A DNA stretch of 64,000 nucleotides from Ewingella americana. GTDB lineage: Bacteria > Pseudomonadota > Gammaproteobacteria > Enterobacterales > Enterobacteriaceae. Numbering within the stretch: the first letter of the stretch is position 1; each line of letters opens with the position of its first letter. Positions 45,193 through 55,561 of the stretch are shown piece by piece. The notes beneath the pieces were generated by a model. The model worked only from the letters and a program-made list of their open reading frames with translations. It searched no databases and had not been told where the DNA came from. A program made the position numbers and the translations under genes. The stretch is taken from the NCBI RefSeq assembly GCF_006438725.1, contig NZ_RCZD01000017.1, forward strand, positions 5,482-69,481. Reading direction: 5' to 3'.

Positions 45193-45216
45193 AGACGCTT
45201 AGATGGCTAAATGTCA
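45193..45216. promoter_or_regulatory. Tandem MetJ boxes between mtnE and mtnBCD
   Basis: Three consecutive 8-mers AGACGCTT-AGATGGCT-AAATGTCA resemble the MetJ consensus AGACGTCT in the head-to-tail array MetJ needs. The place suits control of both divergent units by methionine supply. Confidence 0.6.
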
Positions 45217-45299
45217 TTATCGTCTAATTAATCGCTAGGTTTTATATAGGTTTTCATCTTATCTCTCTGCCGCACTGGGCAAGGCTTGCAAGGATCATC

Positions 45300-45914
45300 A
45301 TGTCAGAAAATAGACAACTGGGCGCATTGACCGCAGCCTGTCACTGGATTGGTCAAAAGGGCTGGAGCCCGGCGACCGGCGGTAATATGTCGGTGCGCGA
45401 GGGTGAGGAATATTGCCTGATCAGCGAATCCGGCAAAGATAAAGGCACGCTCACCGAACAGGATTTTCTGCTGGTGGAACTGGAAAGCGGCAGGGCCCCC
45501 GGCGGGCGCAGACCGTCGGCGGAAACCGGCCTGCATACGCTGCTGTACCGCCTGTACCCGCAGGTTGGCGCGGTGCTGCACACGCATTCTGTGAATTCCA
45601 CCGTGCTGTCACGCGTCGAGCGCAGCGGTGGAGTGGTGCTGGAAGGCTACGAAATGCAAAAGTCACTCAGCGGCCAGACGACGCATCTCGACCAGGTGGT
45701 GATCCCCATTTTCGATAACAGCCAGGACATTGCTGCGCTGGCGCAAAAAATTGCCGCCAGCGCAGAAAAAACGCCACTGCAATACGGATTTCTGCTGCGC
45801 GGCCACGGCCTGACCTGCTGGGGCAAAGACGTCGCCGAAGCGCGCCGTCATCTTGAAGGGCTGGAGTTTTTATTCCAGTGTGAACTGCAACGCCGACTGC
45901 TGGAGGCTAAATGA
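45300..45914 (+). CDS. mtnB: Methylthioribulose-1-phosphate dehydratase
   Basis: A 204-residue class II aldolase-fold enzyme. The zinc His residues are in [11 protein letters not shown] and [11 protein letters not shown]. It dehydrates methylthioribulose 1-phosphate in methionine salvage. AAGGATC precedes the ATG. The stop overlaps mtnC (ATGA). Confidence 0.93.
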   Translation: MSENRQLGALTAACHWIGQKGWSPATGGNMSVREGEEYCLISESGKDKGTLTEQDFLLVELESGRAPGGRRPSAETGLHTLLYRLYPQVGAVLHTHSVNSTVLSRVERSGGVVLEGYEMQKSLSGQTTHLDQVVIPIFDNSQDIAALAQKIAASAEKTPLQYGFLLRGHGLTCWGKDVAEARRHLEGLEFLFQCELQRRLLEAK

Positions 45915-46597
45915 TCCGCGCGATTATCACCGATATTGAAGGCACTACCACCGACATCCGCTTTGTGCATCAGGTGCTGTTCCCCTATGCCCGCGAACGT
46001 CTGGCCGAGTTTTTGCGTACCCAGCATGAACAGCCGGAGGTGGCGGCGGCACTCGATGCACTGCGGGCTGAAATTGATCGCCCGCAGGCCAGCGTGGAGG
46101 CGCTTACCGAAAAGCTCTACGCCTATATGGATGGCGATGTGAAGTCCACGGCGCTGAAAGTGTTGCAGGGCATTATCTGGCGCAGCGGCTATGAAAACGG
46201 TGATTTTCGTGGGCATCTTTACCCGGATGTTGCGCCGCAATTGCAGGCATGGCATCAGCAAAATCTGCGGCTTTGCGTGTATTCCTCCGGCTCGGTGGAG
46301 GCACAAAAACTGTTGTTCGGCTACAGCGACGAGGGCGACCTGACGCCACTGTTCAGCGATTATTTCGACACCCGCGTCGGTGCCAAACGCGAAACAGAGT
46401 CTTACCAGAATATCGCCGAGCAACTGATCCTCCCACCGGAAGATCTGCTGTTCCTCTCGGATATTCGCCAGGAACTGGACGCTGCCCGCTTAGCCGGCTG
46501 GCACACCTGTCAGTTGATCCGCGATGACGCCGATACATTAAGCGATCATCTGCAGGTTAATCGTTTTGATCAGATAGCCTTAGAAACATTCTTATAA
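45911..46597 (+). CDS. mtnC: Enolase-phosphatase E1
   Basis: A 228-residue HAD-superfamily enzyme with motif [11 protein letters not shown], motif [12 protein letters not shown] and motif [17 protein letters not shown]. It enolises and dephosphorylates the diketone intermediate to acireductone. Coupled to mtnB by ATGA. Confidence 0.94.
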   Translation: MIRAIITDIEGTTTDIRFVHQVLFPYARERLAEFLRTQHEQPEVAAALDALRAEIDRPQASVEALTEKLYAYMDGDVKSTALKVLQGIIWRSGYENGDFRGHLYPDVAPQLQAWHQQNLRLCVYSSGSVEAQKLLFGYSDEGDLTPLFSDYFDTRVGAKRETESYQNIAEQLILPPEDLLFLSDIRQELDAARLAGWHTCQLIRDDADTLSDHLQVNRFDQIALETFL

Positions 46598-46609
46598 AGA
46601 GGGTTGACC

Positions 46610-47155
46610 ATGAGTGCTTTGACTATTTTTAGCGACCAGGATCCTTCCGCGCCAATCTGGCACAGCCGTGACGGCGGGGAAATTGCAACGGAACTGAACA
46701 AGATCAACGTGCGTTTTGAGCGCTGGCAGGCCGACCGTGAGCTGGGTGACAACCCGCAGCCTGCGGATGTGATCAGTGCTTATCAGCATGAAATCGACAA
46801 GCTGGTGGCCGAGAAGGGCTATCAGAGCTGGGATGTGATCAGCATGCGCCCGGACAATGAACAGCGCGAGGTACTGCGTACTAAGTTCTTGTCTGAGCAC
46901 ACGCACGGCGAGGATGAAGTGCGTTTCTTTGTCGACGGTGCCGGGCTGTTTTGCCTGCATCTGGAAGGCAAAATCTTCCAGATCCTGTGTGAGAAGAATG
47001 ACCTGATTTCTGTTCCTGCCAACACCCGCCACTGGTTCGACATGGGCGGTTCCCCGTCGTTTACGGCGATTCGCCTGTTCGATAATGTCGAAGGCTGGGT
47101 GGCGCATTTTACGGGCGATAAAATCGCGGATGAATACCCGAGGCTCGGGGAGTAA
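46610..47155 (+). CDS. mtnD: Acireductone dioxygenase
   Basis: A 181-residue cupin with the metal site [12 protein letters not shown] and a later His in TRHWFDMG. It oxidises acireductone to 4-methylthio-2-oxobutyrate with iron, or takes the off-pathway route with nickel. The ATG at 46610 follows AAAGAGGG and is better than the TTG at 46604. Last gene before the composite repeat. Confidence 0.94.
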   Translation: MSALTIFSDQDPSAPIWHSRDGGEIATELNKINVRFERWQADRELGDNPQPADVISAYQHEIDKLVAEKGYQSWDVISMRPDNEQREVLRTKFLSEHTHGEDEVRFFVDGAGLFCLHLEGKIFQILCEKNDLISVPANTRHWFDMGGSPSFTAIRLFDNVEGWVAHFTGDKIADEYPRLGE

Positions 47156-47317
47156 GCCTTTTAGAAAGGCTTTTAAATCTTTTTAAATTCTCAAATTCAA
47201 ATTCAAATTCAAATTCAAGGTCGTGGGCTCGCCGCCCACACGGGCCCAAAGGAGGTTTAAACGAACCTCCTTTGGAATCCTGCGTTTTTTAACTGCGCGC
47301 TATCGCTGAATCGGGAT

Positions 47318-47446
47318 GGCCGTGTTTCAGGCACTTCCGTTATCGCCGTAAAATGTCATCGCTCCGCGATCCCCGGCTGCGGGTTCGAGCCAACGGTAAA
47401 AACGTTGTCTCTCCACCGACTTGCCGGTGACATTTTGAACACGGCC
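47318..47446 (+). repeat. Repeat unit M2, copy B
   Basis: A 129-bp unit from GGCCGTGTTTCAG to GAACACGGCC, so the terminal inverted repeats are almost perfect. It matches the reverse complement of 28457-28586 with few differences. Confidence 0.8.
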
Positions 47447-47510
47447 GGAGCTTTTTAAATTCAAATTCAAAACCAGAGCTATCTTTATCTTTATCTTTTA
47501 AAAATGCCTG

Positions 47511-47641
47511 GGCCGCGTTCAAAACGACGTCGAGGGAGAGGCGCAAAACCGCGAGTCTTTTTGCGCGGGTTGAAGCCCGAACTGAGAGAACCGCGCAGCG
47601 GCGGAGTTTGCGGCTATAACAACGGTGACTGAAACACGGCC
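47511..47641 (-). repeat. Repeat unit M1, copy B
   Basis: A 131-bp unit with ends GGCCGCGTTC and GAAACACGGCC, closely similar to the reverse complement of 28250-28380. Confidence 0.8.
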
Positions 47642-47899
47642 ATTGTGACCAGCGCAGTTGCTGTTTTTAAAAGAGCCGGAGATTCTTAAGAGGCGCGGCG
47701 ATAGGCGCCTCTTAAGGCCAGTTTGGGTGGCAACCCAAGGTCTTGAACTTGAATTAAAAAGCGAGCTCCGGACCGTAACCCGAAATCCGCCCGGTGTGGG
47801 CCGACGCCCACGACCCTGACCTTGAATTAAAAAGCGGATTTCGGACCGTAATCCGAAACCCGCCAGCCAGTTTCAATGGCAGCTCAAAACCATCAGGTC

Positions 47900-48562
47900 T
47901 TAGCGAGCAGCTTCCTTCCCATAGTTAGACGAACGCGGTCCATACAGCATGCCGTTTGGCGTGCCAGCACTGAGCAGGCGGCTGCCGGTCAGTACAGCGA
48001 CGTCATGGCTCTTATCCGTCATGGTATTGGCGATTTGAGTGACGGCAGCCTGAACCAGCAGGCCAATAATACTACCGTTGTTGTTATTTTGGTCTTCATT
48101 GCTGGATGCGGTCGCGGTACCGCTCCACAACAGTTTACCGTTGCGTAAATCTACCAGTTTGGCGTTAGCGGTTACGCGGGTATCGCTGGAGATGACTTTA
48201 TAGCTGCTGCCGTAATCGGTGATATCGATATACAGTGCGGCGTCGGCACCGAAGATTTGACGCAGTTTCGCGACGTTAACCGCGCGAATGTCTTCCGGCG
48301 ATGTCATGCCGTTTTGTTTGAAGGTTTCGTCAACGACGGCAACCGGGAAAACGTAATAACCGTCTTCAGCCAGTGGCATGGTGATCACAGATGACACACT
48401 GTGACTGGCATTGATATCAGGAGAGTGGTTTACCGGCGGCAATACCAAAATGGATTTGGGTTTGCTCTCTTTAAACGCGGTGTAATCGTAAGAAACCGGT
48501 TTGGCACAGCCGGTTAATACCAGTGTGATCAGCGCTGCGCTCAGCAGGAATAAACGTTTCAT
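47900..48562 (-). CDS. DUF799 lipoprotein (GNA1162-like)
   Basis: A 220-residue outer-membrane lipoprotein (lipobox VLTGC) of the DUF799 family. It contains KSILVLPPVNHSPDINASHSV and IDITDYGSSYKV. The fold is related to the nucleotide-binding-like domain of CsgG/TolB partners. It is the last of three lipoprotein genes that are usually found together; their joint function in envelope biogenesis is not settled. Confidence 0.85.
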   Translation of the reverse strand: MKRLFLLSAALITLVLTGCAKPVSYDYTAFKESKPKSILVLPPVNHSPDINASHSVSSVITMPLAEDGYYVFPVAVVDETFKQNGMTSPEDIRAVNVAKLRQIFGADAALYIDITDYGSSYKVISSDTRVTANAKLVDLRNGKLLWSGTATASSNEDQNNNNGSIIGLLVQAAVTQIANTMTDKSHDVAVLTGSRLLSAGTPNGMLYGPRSSNYGKEAAR

Positions 48563-48936
48563 TTTATGCTCCCTTTATTTTTTTTCAGCAGGAAGTCCAT
48601 ATATGCCGCTGACTCTGGAAATAATGTTTTCTCAGTATTGAATTCCTGGAATGCCTGATCGGTATGACCGGTATTGGCGTAAAGTAATCCAAGCTGCGCG
48701 TGCAGACCCGGTGGTACCAGTTTGTTGGTCGCGCGGGATTTTTCAATGGACTCTTTCAGTGAGGCAATTTGCTGCTCTGGCCCTACTTTGTCACTCTGAT
48801 AATATTGATAAACCGTCGCCTGATATTGATCCCAGTTATAGACAGTTTTAGGATGACTTGCGCAGCCCGCTAATAATAACGCCAGGGTAATAAGTCCGCC
48901 TTTCATCCACGTACTTTTGTTTTTACTCATGCTCAT
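48559..48936 (-). CDS. DUF4810 lipoprotein
   Basis: A 125-residue lipoprotein (lipobox LLAGC) with YNWDQYQATVYQYYQS and a tetratricopeptide-like tail HAQLGLLYANTGHTDQAFQEFN. It overlaps the DUF799 gene by four bases. The start could be either of two adjacent in-frame ATGs (48936 or 48930). Confidence 0.83.
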   Translation of the reverse strand: MSMSKNKSTWMKGGLITLALLLAGCASHPKTVYNWDQYQATVYQYYQSDKVGPEQQIASLKESIEKSRATNKLVPPGLHAQLGLLYANTGHTDQAFQEFNTEKTLFPESAAYMDFLLKKNKGSIK

Positions 48937-48954
48937 TTTTATAATATCCGTATA

Positions 48955-49620
48955 TTAATTAGCAGGACGCCATGCGCCGCTTTCGATTCCATTAACCAGA
49001 TTATTCACCGCTTCGCGGATCGCGAGATCGAGAACCTTGCCGTTTAATGTGGAGTCATAACTTGCCGTGCCGCCAAAACCGATAACTTCACGGTTGGACA
49101 GGCTGTATTCGCCCGCGCCCTGTGAGGAATAAACCACTTCTGACGTCTGTACATTGACGATATTCAGGTTGACTTTGGCATAAGCGATTTGTTGCTTGCC
49201 GCGGCCCAGAATGCCCCACAGCTGGTTATCGCCCACTTCTTTGCGGCCGAACTCGGTCACGTCGCCGGTAATGATGTAATTCGCGCCTTTCAGCGTTTGT
49301 GCTTTACCCTTGATACCCGCTTCTTCTTTGATCTCTTCCATATTGGTGCGATCGAGAACGTTGAAGCGCCCGGTTTGTTGCAGGTCAGTCACCAGAATGG
49401 TTTTGGACTGATTACCCAGACGGTCGACACCGTCAGAGAAAATGCCGCTCATATAGCTGGAGCGGTTATCAAATTTACCCACCGCAATAGGGCTACGTGG
49501 GCCATTATATTGCGTATTATAAGAGGCCACTTTCGCCACCGCTAAAGTCCGCGAAGACTCCGTCGCACAACCACTCAGTGTTGCCGTAGCAACCAGCGCA
49601 ATTAATAGTGTTTTTCTCAT
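48955..49620 (-). CDS. CsgG/HfaB family lipoprotein
   Basis: A 221-residue lipoprotein (lipobox LSGC) of the CsgG family, with PIAVGKFDNRSSYMSG, RFNVLDRTNMEEIKEE and GANYIITGDVTEF. CsgG forms the curli secretion pore, but this shorter protein with DUF4810 and DUF799 partners belongs to a separate trio. First gene of the operon, with GGATAGG before the ATG. Confidence 0.85.
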   Translation of the reverse strand: MRKTLLIALVATATLSGCATESSRTLAVAKVASYNTQYNGPRSPIAVGKFDNRSSYMSGIFSDGVDRLGNQSKTILVTDLQQTGRFNVLDRTNMEEIKEEAGIKGKAQTLKGANYIITGDVTEFGRKEVGDNQLWGILGRGKQQIAYAKVNLNIVNVQTSEVVYSSQGAGEYSLSNREVIGFGGTASYDSTLNGKVLDLAIREAVNNLVNGIESGAWRPAN

Positions 49621-49956
49621 GTACCTATCCTTTGTCCACGTCGTTTTTTTTATTTACCTGCAAGAGGGGCTTCACGTTTTGGCATGATTAAGCGTAAAGG
49701 CCCCGGGTGTTTATCGGCCTATTAATGGAAAACATTAATGTTTAATTAAAGGAATTAATGCCTGCGGAATAAATCGGCCTTTGCATAAAACAGGGGGGGC
49801 ACAGTGGCAGGAAATGCTATTTGAGCGAGGGTGATTATCTTTGTGGTATTTAATGTGGTTTAAAAATAGCCAAAAAAATATTTTTCACTAAATGTTGTTA
49901 ACATTTTATTAATAATCACCAGCGGGGCGGGTGAGGGATTTCCCGCCTGGCTGTGA
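49621..49956. other. Spacer with promoter of the lipoprotein trio and mtnA hairpin
   Basis: An AT-rich 336-bp gap. Its right end (49921-49953) has a hairpin AGC-GGCGGG/CCCGCC-GCT just after the mtnA stop, a plausible weak terminator. The left part must hold the promoter of the CsgG-type operon. No other structure was seen. Confidence 0.5.
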
Positions 49957-50985
49957 TTATTTTAAGGGAGTCTGGAATATACCTTGCTGGACTTGCGCGG
50001 GGCTGACTATGCCGATATCCAGCACCCAGCCGCTAATTAACGCGGCAGGTGTAACGTCAAACGCCGGGTTATAAACCTTAGCATCCAGCGGTGCCCATTG
50101 CACTGAGCCAAAGCTGCCGGAGACACCGGTGACTTCGCGCGGATCGCGCTGTTCGATGGGGATGGCGGCCCCGTTCTGGCAGTGCGGATCATGAGTGGTG
50201 TGGGGGGCGGCGACATAAAAAGGGATGCCGTGGAATTTCGCCAGCACCGCCAGGCTGTAGGTGCCGATTTTATTGGCGACGTCACCATTGGCGGCGATAC
50301 GGTCAGCGCCGACCCAAATGGCATCGACGCTGCCCTGCGCCATTAAACTGGCGGCCATCGAGTCACAAATCAGCTGATAAGGGATGCCCAACTCGCCGAG
50401 TTCCCAGGCGGTTAAACGCCCGCCCTGTAACAACGGGCGCGTCTCATCGACCCACACCTGTTCAACGTTACCTTGCTGATGGGCGCGGGAAATCACCCCC
50501 AGCGCGGTTCCCACGCCCGCCGTGGCCAGCCCGCCCGTGTTGCAGTGGGTCAGCAGGCGGCTACCGGGTTTTACCAGCTTCGCGCCGTGGTCGGCAATGC
50601 TGTTGCACAGTGCGCGGTCTTCATCCACCAGCCGCAGTGCTTCGGTGACAAGAGCAGGAACGAAATGGGTTTGTGTCAGCACGGCCTTCATGCGGTCCAG
50701 ATTATTCATCAGGTTGACGGCAGTCGGGCGGGATTCACGCAGGGTGTCCAGCGCCTGATGCAGCTCGGGTTGAGGCATTCCCCCTTCGGCCAGCAGCGCC
50801 AGCAACAGACTGGCTGAAAGGCCAATCAACGGGGCGCCGCGCACGCGCAGGGTGCGGATATGGTCAACCAGCGCGGCAACATCCGGGCAGGGACGCCAGT
50901 CGGATTGCTGCGGCAGTGCCTGCTGGTCGAGGATCCACAGCTGGTTTTCTCGAACTCGTAAACTGGTGGTTGTGAGATTTTTCAT
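49957..50985 (-). CDS. mtnA: S-methyl-5-thioribose-1-phosphate isomerase
   Basis: A 342-residue aldose-ketose isomerase of the eIF2B-like family. The catalytic Cys is in [16 protein letters not shown] and the Asp in [19 protein letters not shown]. It acts directly after MtnK. It is divergent from mtnK across 113 bp that contain MetJ-like boxes. Confidence 0.94.
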   Translation of the reverse strand: MKNLTTTSLRVRENQLWILDQQALPQQSDWRPCPDVAALVDHIRTLRVRGAPLIGLSASLLLALLAEGGMPQPELHQALDTLRESRPTAVNLMNNLDRMKAVLTQTHFVPALVTEALRLVDEDRALCNSIADHGAKLVKPGSRLLTHCNTGGLATAGVGTALGVISRAHQQGNVEQVWVDETRPLLQGGRLTAWELGELGIPYQLICDSMAASLMAQGSVDAIWVGADRIAANGDVANKIGTYSLAVLAKFHGIPFYVAAPHTTHDPHCQNGAAIPIEQRDPREVTGVSGSFGSVQWAPLDAKVYNPAFDVTPAALISGWVLDIGIVSPAQVQQGIFQTPLK

Positions 50986-51054
50986 TGTTGGTTAAACCTT
51001 TGTTGCTCAGTTGCATCTGTTTGCTTATTCTGCCAACATGCTTGACGGATGTAT

Positions 51055-51070
51055 AGACGTCTGGACGTTT
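51055..51070. promoter_or_regulatory. MetJ boxes between mtnA and mtnK
   Basis: AGACGTCT, a perfect MetJ box, is followed directly by GGACGTTT, giving the usual tandem 8-mer operator. It sits 29 bp upstream of the mtnK start and 70 bp upstream of mtnA. Confidence 0.75.
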
Positions 51071-51098
51071 TATTAAGCATTGAATTTGAGAGGTCGCG

Positions 51099-52298
51099 AT
51101 GTCCCGCTATTACACGTTTACTGCTGCAGATGCCGTTGAATATGCCCGCCAGTTTGGCGGTGTTAAAGACCCGCAATCTCTGATTTCCGCTGACGAAATT
51201 GGCGACGGCAACCTGAATCTGGTGTTTAAAATCCGTGATACGGCGGGTGTGAGCCGGGTGATCGTCAAGCAGGCGTTGCCGTATGTGCGCTGCGTCGGTG
51301 AGTCCTGGCCGCTGACGCTGGACCGGGCGCGTATTGAAGCGGAAACGCTGGTCGCGCACGGTAAATTCGCACCACAGCACACCGTAAGAGTACTGCATCA
51401 CGATGCGGAACTGGCGGTGATGGTGCAGGAAGATCTCTCCGATCACGCCATCTGGCGCAGTGAACTGGTGCAGGGCAAACATTACCCGCAGGCGGCCAGT
51501 CAACTGGGTGAATACCTGGCGCAGACGTTGTTTCACACCTCAGATTTCTACCAGAACGCCCAGTTTAAGAAAGCCGAAGTGGCGCGTTTTAGCAACCCTG
51601 AACTCTGCCAGATCACCGAAGATCTGTTCTTCACTGATCCTTACGTTGATCACGAGCGCAATAATTTCGATCCTATTTTGCAGCCCGACGTTGACGCGCT
51701 GCGTGCTGACAAACCGCTGCGGTTGGCGGTGGCGTCACTCAAACACCGTTTCCTCAGTAAGGCCGAAGCGCTGCTGCACGGCGATATTCACAGCGGTTCG
51801 ATTTTCGTGGCAGACGGCAAGCTGAAGGCCATTGACGCAGAGTTCGGCTATTACGGCCCGATCGGTTTTGACCTTGGTTCGGCAATGGGCAATGTGTTGC
51901 TCAATTACTGTGGTTTGCCGGGGTTGGTGGCAGTGCGCGAAGCGGCGGATGGGCGCGAGCAGCGCCTGAATGATTTACGTGCGCTGTGGCTGAGTTTCTC
52001 CGAGCGTTTCCTGCAATTGGCGCGTGATGAATCACAGGATCCGTCACTGGCTGAAGAGGGCTATACGGAGCAGTTCCTGCAACAGGTATGGCATGACGCG
52101 GTGGGGTATTGCGGCGCTGAACTTATCCGCCGCACCATCGGGCTGGCGCACGTCGCGGATCTGGATAATATCAATGATGACGCCATGCGCGCCGACTGCC
52201 AGCGCCATGCGCTGAGTCTCGGGCAGAAGCTGATCCTGACCGCCGGGCAGATTGACGATATTGAGTCACTGATTGCCCGCATCCGTCAGTTCAGCTAA
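51099..52298 (+). CDS. mtnK: S-methyl-5-thioribose kinase
   Basis: A 399-residue choline-kinase-like enzyme with catalytic loop [12 protein letters not shown] and metal-binding [16 protein letters not shown]. It phosphorylates methylthioribose, the entry to the recycling pathway. GAGGTCG precedes the ATG. Confidence 0.94.
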   Translation: MSRYYTFTAADAVEYARQFGGVKDPQSLISADEIGDGNLNLVFKIRDTAGVSRVIVKQALPYVRCVGESWPLTLDRARIEAETLVAHGKFAPQHTVRVLHHDAELAVMVQEDLSDHAIWRSELVQGKHYPQAASQLGEYLAQTLFHTSDFYQNAQFKKAEVARFSNPELCQITEDLFFTDPYVDHERNNFDPILQPDVDALRADKPLRLAVASLKHRFLSKAEALLHGDIHSGSIFVADGKLKAIDAEFGYYGPIGFDLGSAMGNVLLNYCGLPGLVAVREAADGREQRLNDLRALWLSFSERFLQLARDESQDPSLAEEGYTEQFLQQVWHDAVGYCGAELIRRTIGLAHVADLDNINDDAMRADCQRHALSLGQKLILTAGQIDDIESLIARIRQFS

Positions 52299-52404
52299 AA
52301 CCGTCTGTTTCCTGTATAATGCCCGGCTTCGAGGTGCGAACATTATTTAGGGTGTAAGCCCGGTGGCATTTCCTCGGTTTACTCCATAACAGGAACACAG
52401 AATT

Positions 52405-52893
52405 ATGATGCATAACGACGTCTTGCGCAGCGTGCGCCACATGCTGAATGTAAGCGAAGGCCAACTGATTGAGATCCTCAAAACGACCGGCACGCCAGTC
52501 AGCCCGGACGTGATGTCACGCTATTTGAAGAAAGACGATGAAGAAGGCTATATGGAAGTGCCTGACGAAGTGATGGCGAACTTTCTGAATGGCTTGATCA
52601 CCTTCAAACGTGGCAAAGATGACCGTTTCCCGGTGCCGGAAGTGGAAAAACACGTGACAAATAACATCATGCTGAAGAAACTCCGCGTGGCGTTTGAGCT
52701 GAAAACTGAAGATATGCTGAGCGTGTTGGCTGCAGCAGACTTCAAAATGTCCGAAGGCGAACTGAGCGCGTTTTTCCGCAAAGAAGGCCATAAGAACTAC
52801 CGCCCATGCGGCGATCAGGTTCTGCGCTATTTCCTGAAAGGCCTGACTACTCGCGTGCGCCCACAGACGCAAACGCCAACTAAAAAAAGCTAA
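52405..52893 (+). CDS. yehS: DUF1456 family protein YehS
   Basis: A 162-residue protein built of two similar halves of about 70 residues (VRHMLNVSEGQLIEILK and LRVAFELKTEDMLSVLA), the DUF1456 duplication seen in E. coli YehS. Function unknown. A TATAAT at 52315-52320 may be its -10 box. In E. coli this gene is at another locus. Confidence 0.88.
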   Translation: MMHNDVLRSVRHMLNVSEGQLIEILKTTGTPVSPDVMSRYLKKDDEEGYMEVPDEVMANFLNGLITFKRGKDDRFPVPEVEKHVTNNIMLKKLRVAFELKTEDMLSVLAAADFKMSEGELSAFFRKEGHKNYRPCGDQVLRYFLKGLTTRVRPQTQTPTKKS

Positions 52894-52937
52894 GTGCGAT
52901 AAGTGCTGAGTTGTCCGGGGCTCTGTAAGACTGAGAT

Positions 52938-52995
52938 ACACGGGGCGACCACGGGGTAGGGCGTTCCTGCGGAAACCCTATCCCCGTGTTTCCCC
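52938..52995. other. Long hairpin between yehS and fadE
   Basis: Inverted repeat with ACGGGGTAGGG pairing CCCTATCCCCGT, and an alternative outer pairing ACACGGGG/CCCCGTGT. No T-run follows, and the normal terminator lies further right, so this may be part of an RNA 3' end or a separate structured element. Confidence 0.45.
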
Positions 52996-53026
52996 TAAAA
53001 TCCGGCATGATCAAAAAGCCCAAAGG

Positions 53027-53064
53027 AAAAGCCTGAGTGTGTATCGCACTCAGGCTTTTTTGTT
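53027..53064. terminator. Bidirectional terminator between yehS and fadE
   Basis: A perfect 13-bp stem AAAAGCCTGAGTG/CACTCAGGCTTTT with a 7-base loop; A-run and T-run on the two sides serve both convergent genes. Confidence 0.88.
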
Positions 53065-53085
53065 TATTAATGACAGGACCGAAGA

Positions 53086-55542
53086 TCAGGCGGCTTCAGT
53101 GTGGCGCGGTTTGGCCTCTTTCTTCACTTCCTGTTGCGGCTTTTTTGCCGCCAGTTCATCCGCTTCAAACTCATCGACGTTAATCGAACGCAGACGGCTC
53201 TCTTCGGCGCGGCTTAGAATGCGGGCTTCGTCAGGGGTCAGGTGACCGGCATCGAGGCCTTTCTGCGCCAGAATATCCAGACGGGTGAAGGAGAGTTTTT
53301 TGCCCATCGCATCACTGAGACGTTTATGTACCGGCTCGGCGGCGATGATATCCGCCAGTGCCGCCTCCAACTGCCCAATCGGGTTATGTTCGCTGGCTTC
53401 GAAGAACTGACCACGACCAATGCGGCTGCGGGTGGCGGACGGCACTTGCAGAATGCGCGCCAACTGGTGGTCTAACTGGTCAGACGGCGCAGCATGTGCA
53501 CGGCCCAGCGGGAAGATCACCAGACGCATGACTCCGGCGACAAGGCGGTTCGGGAAGTTGCGCAGCAGGTCGTCGATGGCGATCTCTGCCTGATTCAGAC
53601 AGTCCTGCACACCCCAGTGCACCAGCGGTAAATCCTCTTCGTGACGGCCTTCTTCCTCATAGCGTTTCAGGGTGGCGGAAGCCAGGTACATTTGGCTCAG
53701 AATATCCCCCAGTCGCGCCGAGATACGTTCACGGCGTTTCAGGCTGCCGCCCAGGACGCCCATCGAGACATCTGACAGCAGCGCCAGGTTGGCACTCAAA
53801 CGGTTGATGTGCTGGTAGTAACGCGCCGTGGCGTCTTTAGCCGGTGTTGCACTGGTACGGCCATTGGTCAGCCCCAGCCAGAAGCTGCGCATTTTGTTGC
53901 TGCCGACGTGGCCGATATGGCCGAACAGTGCACGGTCAAAATCTTGCAGGTTATTACTTTCCGCCGCCGCCATTTCACGCAGTACATATGGATGGCAGCG
54001 GATCGCGCCCTGGCCGAAGATGATCATGCTGCGGGTCAGAATGTTGGCGCCTTCTACGGTGATAGCAATCGGTGCGCCCTGATAGGCACGGGCCACGAAG
54101 TTGCTTTTACCGAGCATAATGCCTTTACCGCCGGTGATGTCCATGGCGTCCATCACCGCACGCTGGCCGCGATGGGTACAGTGGTATTTAACGATAGCCG
54201 ACAGCACGGCGGGTTTTTCACCAAGCATAATGCCGTTGGTGATAAGCGTGGCGGCGGCATCCATCACGTAAGCATTACCGGCAATGCGCGCCAGCGGCTC
54301 TTCGATCCCTTCCATTTTACCGATCGGCAGTTTGAACTGACGGCGGATATAGGCATAAGCGCCGGTCGCCAGCGCCAGCGATTTCAGGTTACCTGTGGCA
54401 TTGGATGGCAGGGTGATACCACGGCCAACCGACAGACATTCAACCAGCATACGCCAGCCCTGACCGGCCATTTTTGGGCCGCCAATGATGTAGTCGATAG
54501 GCACGAAAATGTCGTTACCGCGTGTCGGGCCATTTTGGAACGGCACATTGAGCGGGAAGTGGCGATGGCCGATTTCGACACCTTGGGTATCGGTTGGGAT
54601 CAGCGCACAGGTGATGCCGAGCTCAACGGTTTCACCCAGCAGGTGATCCGGGTCTTGCAGTTTAAACGCCAGGCCGAGCACGGTGGCGACAGGCGCCAGC
54701 GTAATGTAGCGCTTGTTCCAGGTCAGGCGCATCCCCAGCACTTCTTTGCCTTCCCACTGGCCTTTACACACGATACCAACGTCAGGAATGGCACCCGCAT
54801 CGGAACCCGCTTCCGGGCTGGTCAGTGCGAAGCATGGAATTTCCAGACCCTGCGCCAGTCGTGGCAGGTAGTGATCTTTTTGCGCGTCAGTCCCGTAATG
54901 TTGCAGCAGTTCGCCCGGGCCGAGGGAGTTCGGTACGCCGACGGTGATCGCCAGAATGCCTGAGATACCAGCCAGTTTCTGCAATACGCGGGCCTGAGCA
55001 TAAGCGGAGAATTCCAGACCGCCGTACTCTTTTTTGATGATCATCGCGAAGAAGCGGTGTTCTTTCAGGTACGCCCACAGCTCTGGCGGCAGGTCAGCCA
55101 GTTCGTGGGTGATTTCGAAATCATTCGCCATGCGGCAGGCTTCTTCCACCGGGCCGTCAATAAAGGCCTGCTCTTCATCAGTGAGGTGCTGTTGCGGGTA
55201 ATCCTGCAACTTTTTCCAGTCAGGCGTGCCGCTGAACAGATCGCCTTCCCACCAGGTGGTTCCGGCTTCAATGGCCTCTTTTTCCGTGCGTGACATTTCA
55301 GGCATCACTTTACGAAAGGCGCGCAGGGCCGGAGCGGAGAACAGTGAACGGCGCAGTGCCGGAATGTTGAACGGCAGCAAAATGATCACCAGCGGCACCA
55401 GCAGCCACAGCGTCCATAAATGAATGGCGCCCATGGCGGCGGTAAAGGCCGCGACCACCAGGCTGCTCAGTGGCAAGTTGACGCGGTGATAGAACAGCAC
55501 ACCGATGATAACCAATAGGGCGACAATGCTAAGAACCATCAT
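53086..55542 (-). CDS. fadE: Acyl-CoA dehydrogenase FadE
   Basis: An 818-residue fatty acyl-CoA dehydrogenase, the first step of beta-oxidation. Two N-terminal membrane segments precede the dehydrogenase domain ([44 protein letters not shown]), and a long C-terminal extension follows, as in E. coli. AGGAGC lies upstream of the ATG. A FadR-like operator precedes the gene. Confidence 0.95.
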   Translation of the reverse strand: MMVLSIVALLVIIGVLFYHRVNLPLSSLVVAAFTAAMGAIHLWTLWLLVPLVIILLPFNIPALRRSLFSAPALRAFRKVMPEMSRTEKEAIEAGTTWWEGDLFSGTPDWKKLQDYPQQHLTDEEQAFIDGPVEEACRMANDFEITHELADLPPELWAYLKEHRFFAMIIKKEYGGLEFSAYAQARVLQKLAGISGILAITVGVPNSLGPGELLQHYGTDAQKDHYLPRLAQGLEIPCFALTSPEAGSDAGAIPDVGIVCKGQWEGKEVLGMRLTWNKRYITLAPVATVLGLAFKLQDPDHLLGETVELGITCALIPTDTQGVEIGHRHFPLNVPFQNGPTRGNDIFVPIDYIIGGPKMAGQGWRMLVECLSVGRGITLPSNATGNLKSLALATGAYAYIRRQFKLPIGKMEGIEEPLARIAGNAYVMDAAATLITNGIMLGEKPAVLSAIVKYHCTHRGQRAVMDAMDITGGKGIMLGKSNFVARAYQGAPIAITVEGANILTRSMIIFGQGAIRCHPYVLREMAAAESNNLQDFDRALFGHIGHVGSNKMRSFWLGLTNGRTSATPAKDATARYYQHINRLSANLALLSDVSMGVLGGSLKRRERISARLGDILSQMYLASATLKRYEEEGRHEEDLPLVHWGVQDCLNQAEIAIDDLLRNFPNRLVAGVMRLVIFPLGRAHAAPSDQLDHQLARILQVPSATRSRIGRGQFFEASEHNPIGQLEAALADIIAAEPVHKRLSDAMGKKLSFTRLDILAQKGLDAGHLTPDEARILSRAEESRLRSINVDEFEADELAAKKPQQEVKKEAKPRHTEAA

Positions 55543-55561
55543 GATAAAGCTCCTGAGTTGT

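Larger units (their letters stand above)
47190..47830 (-). repeat. Composite inverted-repeat element, copy B
   Basis: The same element as 28104-28742 but in the opposite orientation, between convergent mtnD and the DUF799 gene. From the left: TTCAAA hexamers (47190-47218); hairpin GTGGGC/GCCCAC (47223-47238); 12-bp-stem hairpin CCAAAGGAGGTT/AACCTCCTTTGG (47246-47275); unit M2 (47318-47446); spacer with ATCTTT repeats; unit M1 reversed (47511-47641); GGCGATAG-loop hairpin (47685-47716); TTGGGT-GGCA-ACCCAA (47723-47738). A further CGGACCGTAA...CCGAAA module with GTGGGCCGACGCCCAC extends to about 47870. The whole 745-bp gap is non-coding. Confidence 0.85.

Noticed and set aside
53809-54963. A 384-residue frame on the strand opposite fadE
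   Set aside because: It lies wholly inside the well-supported fadE gene; the frame is a by-product of high-GC codon use.
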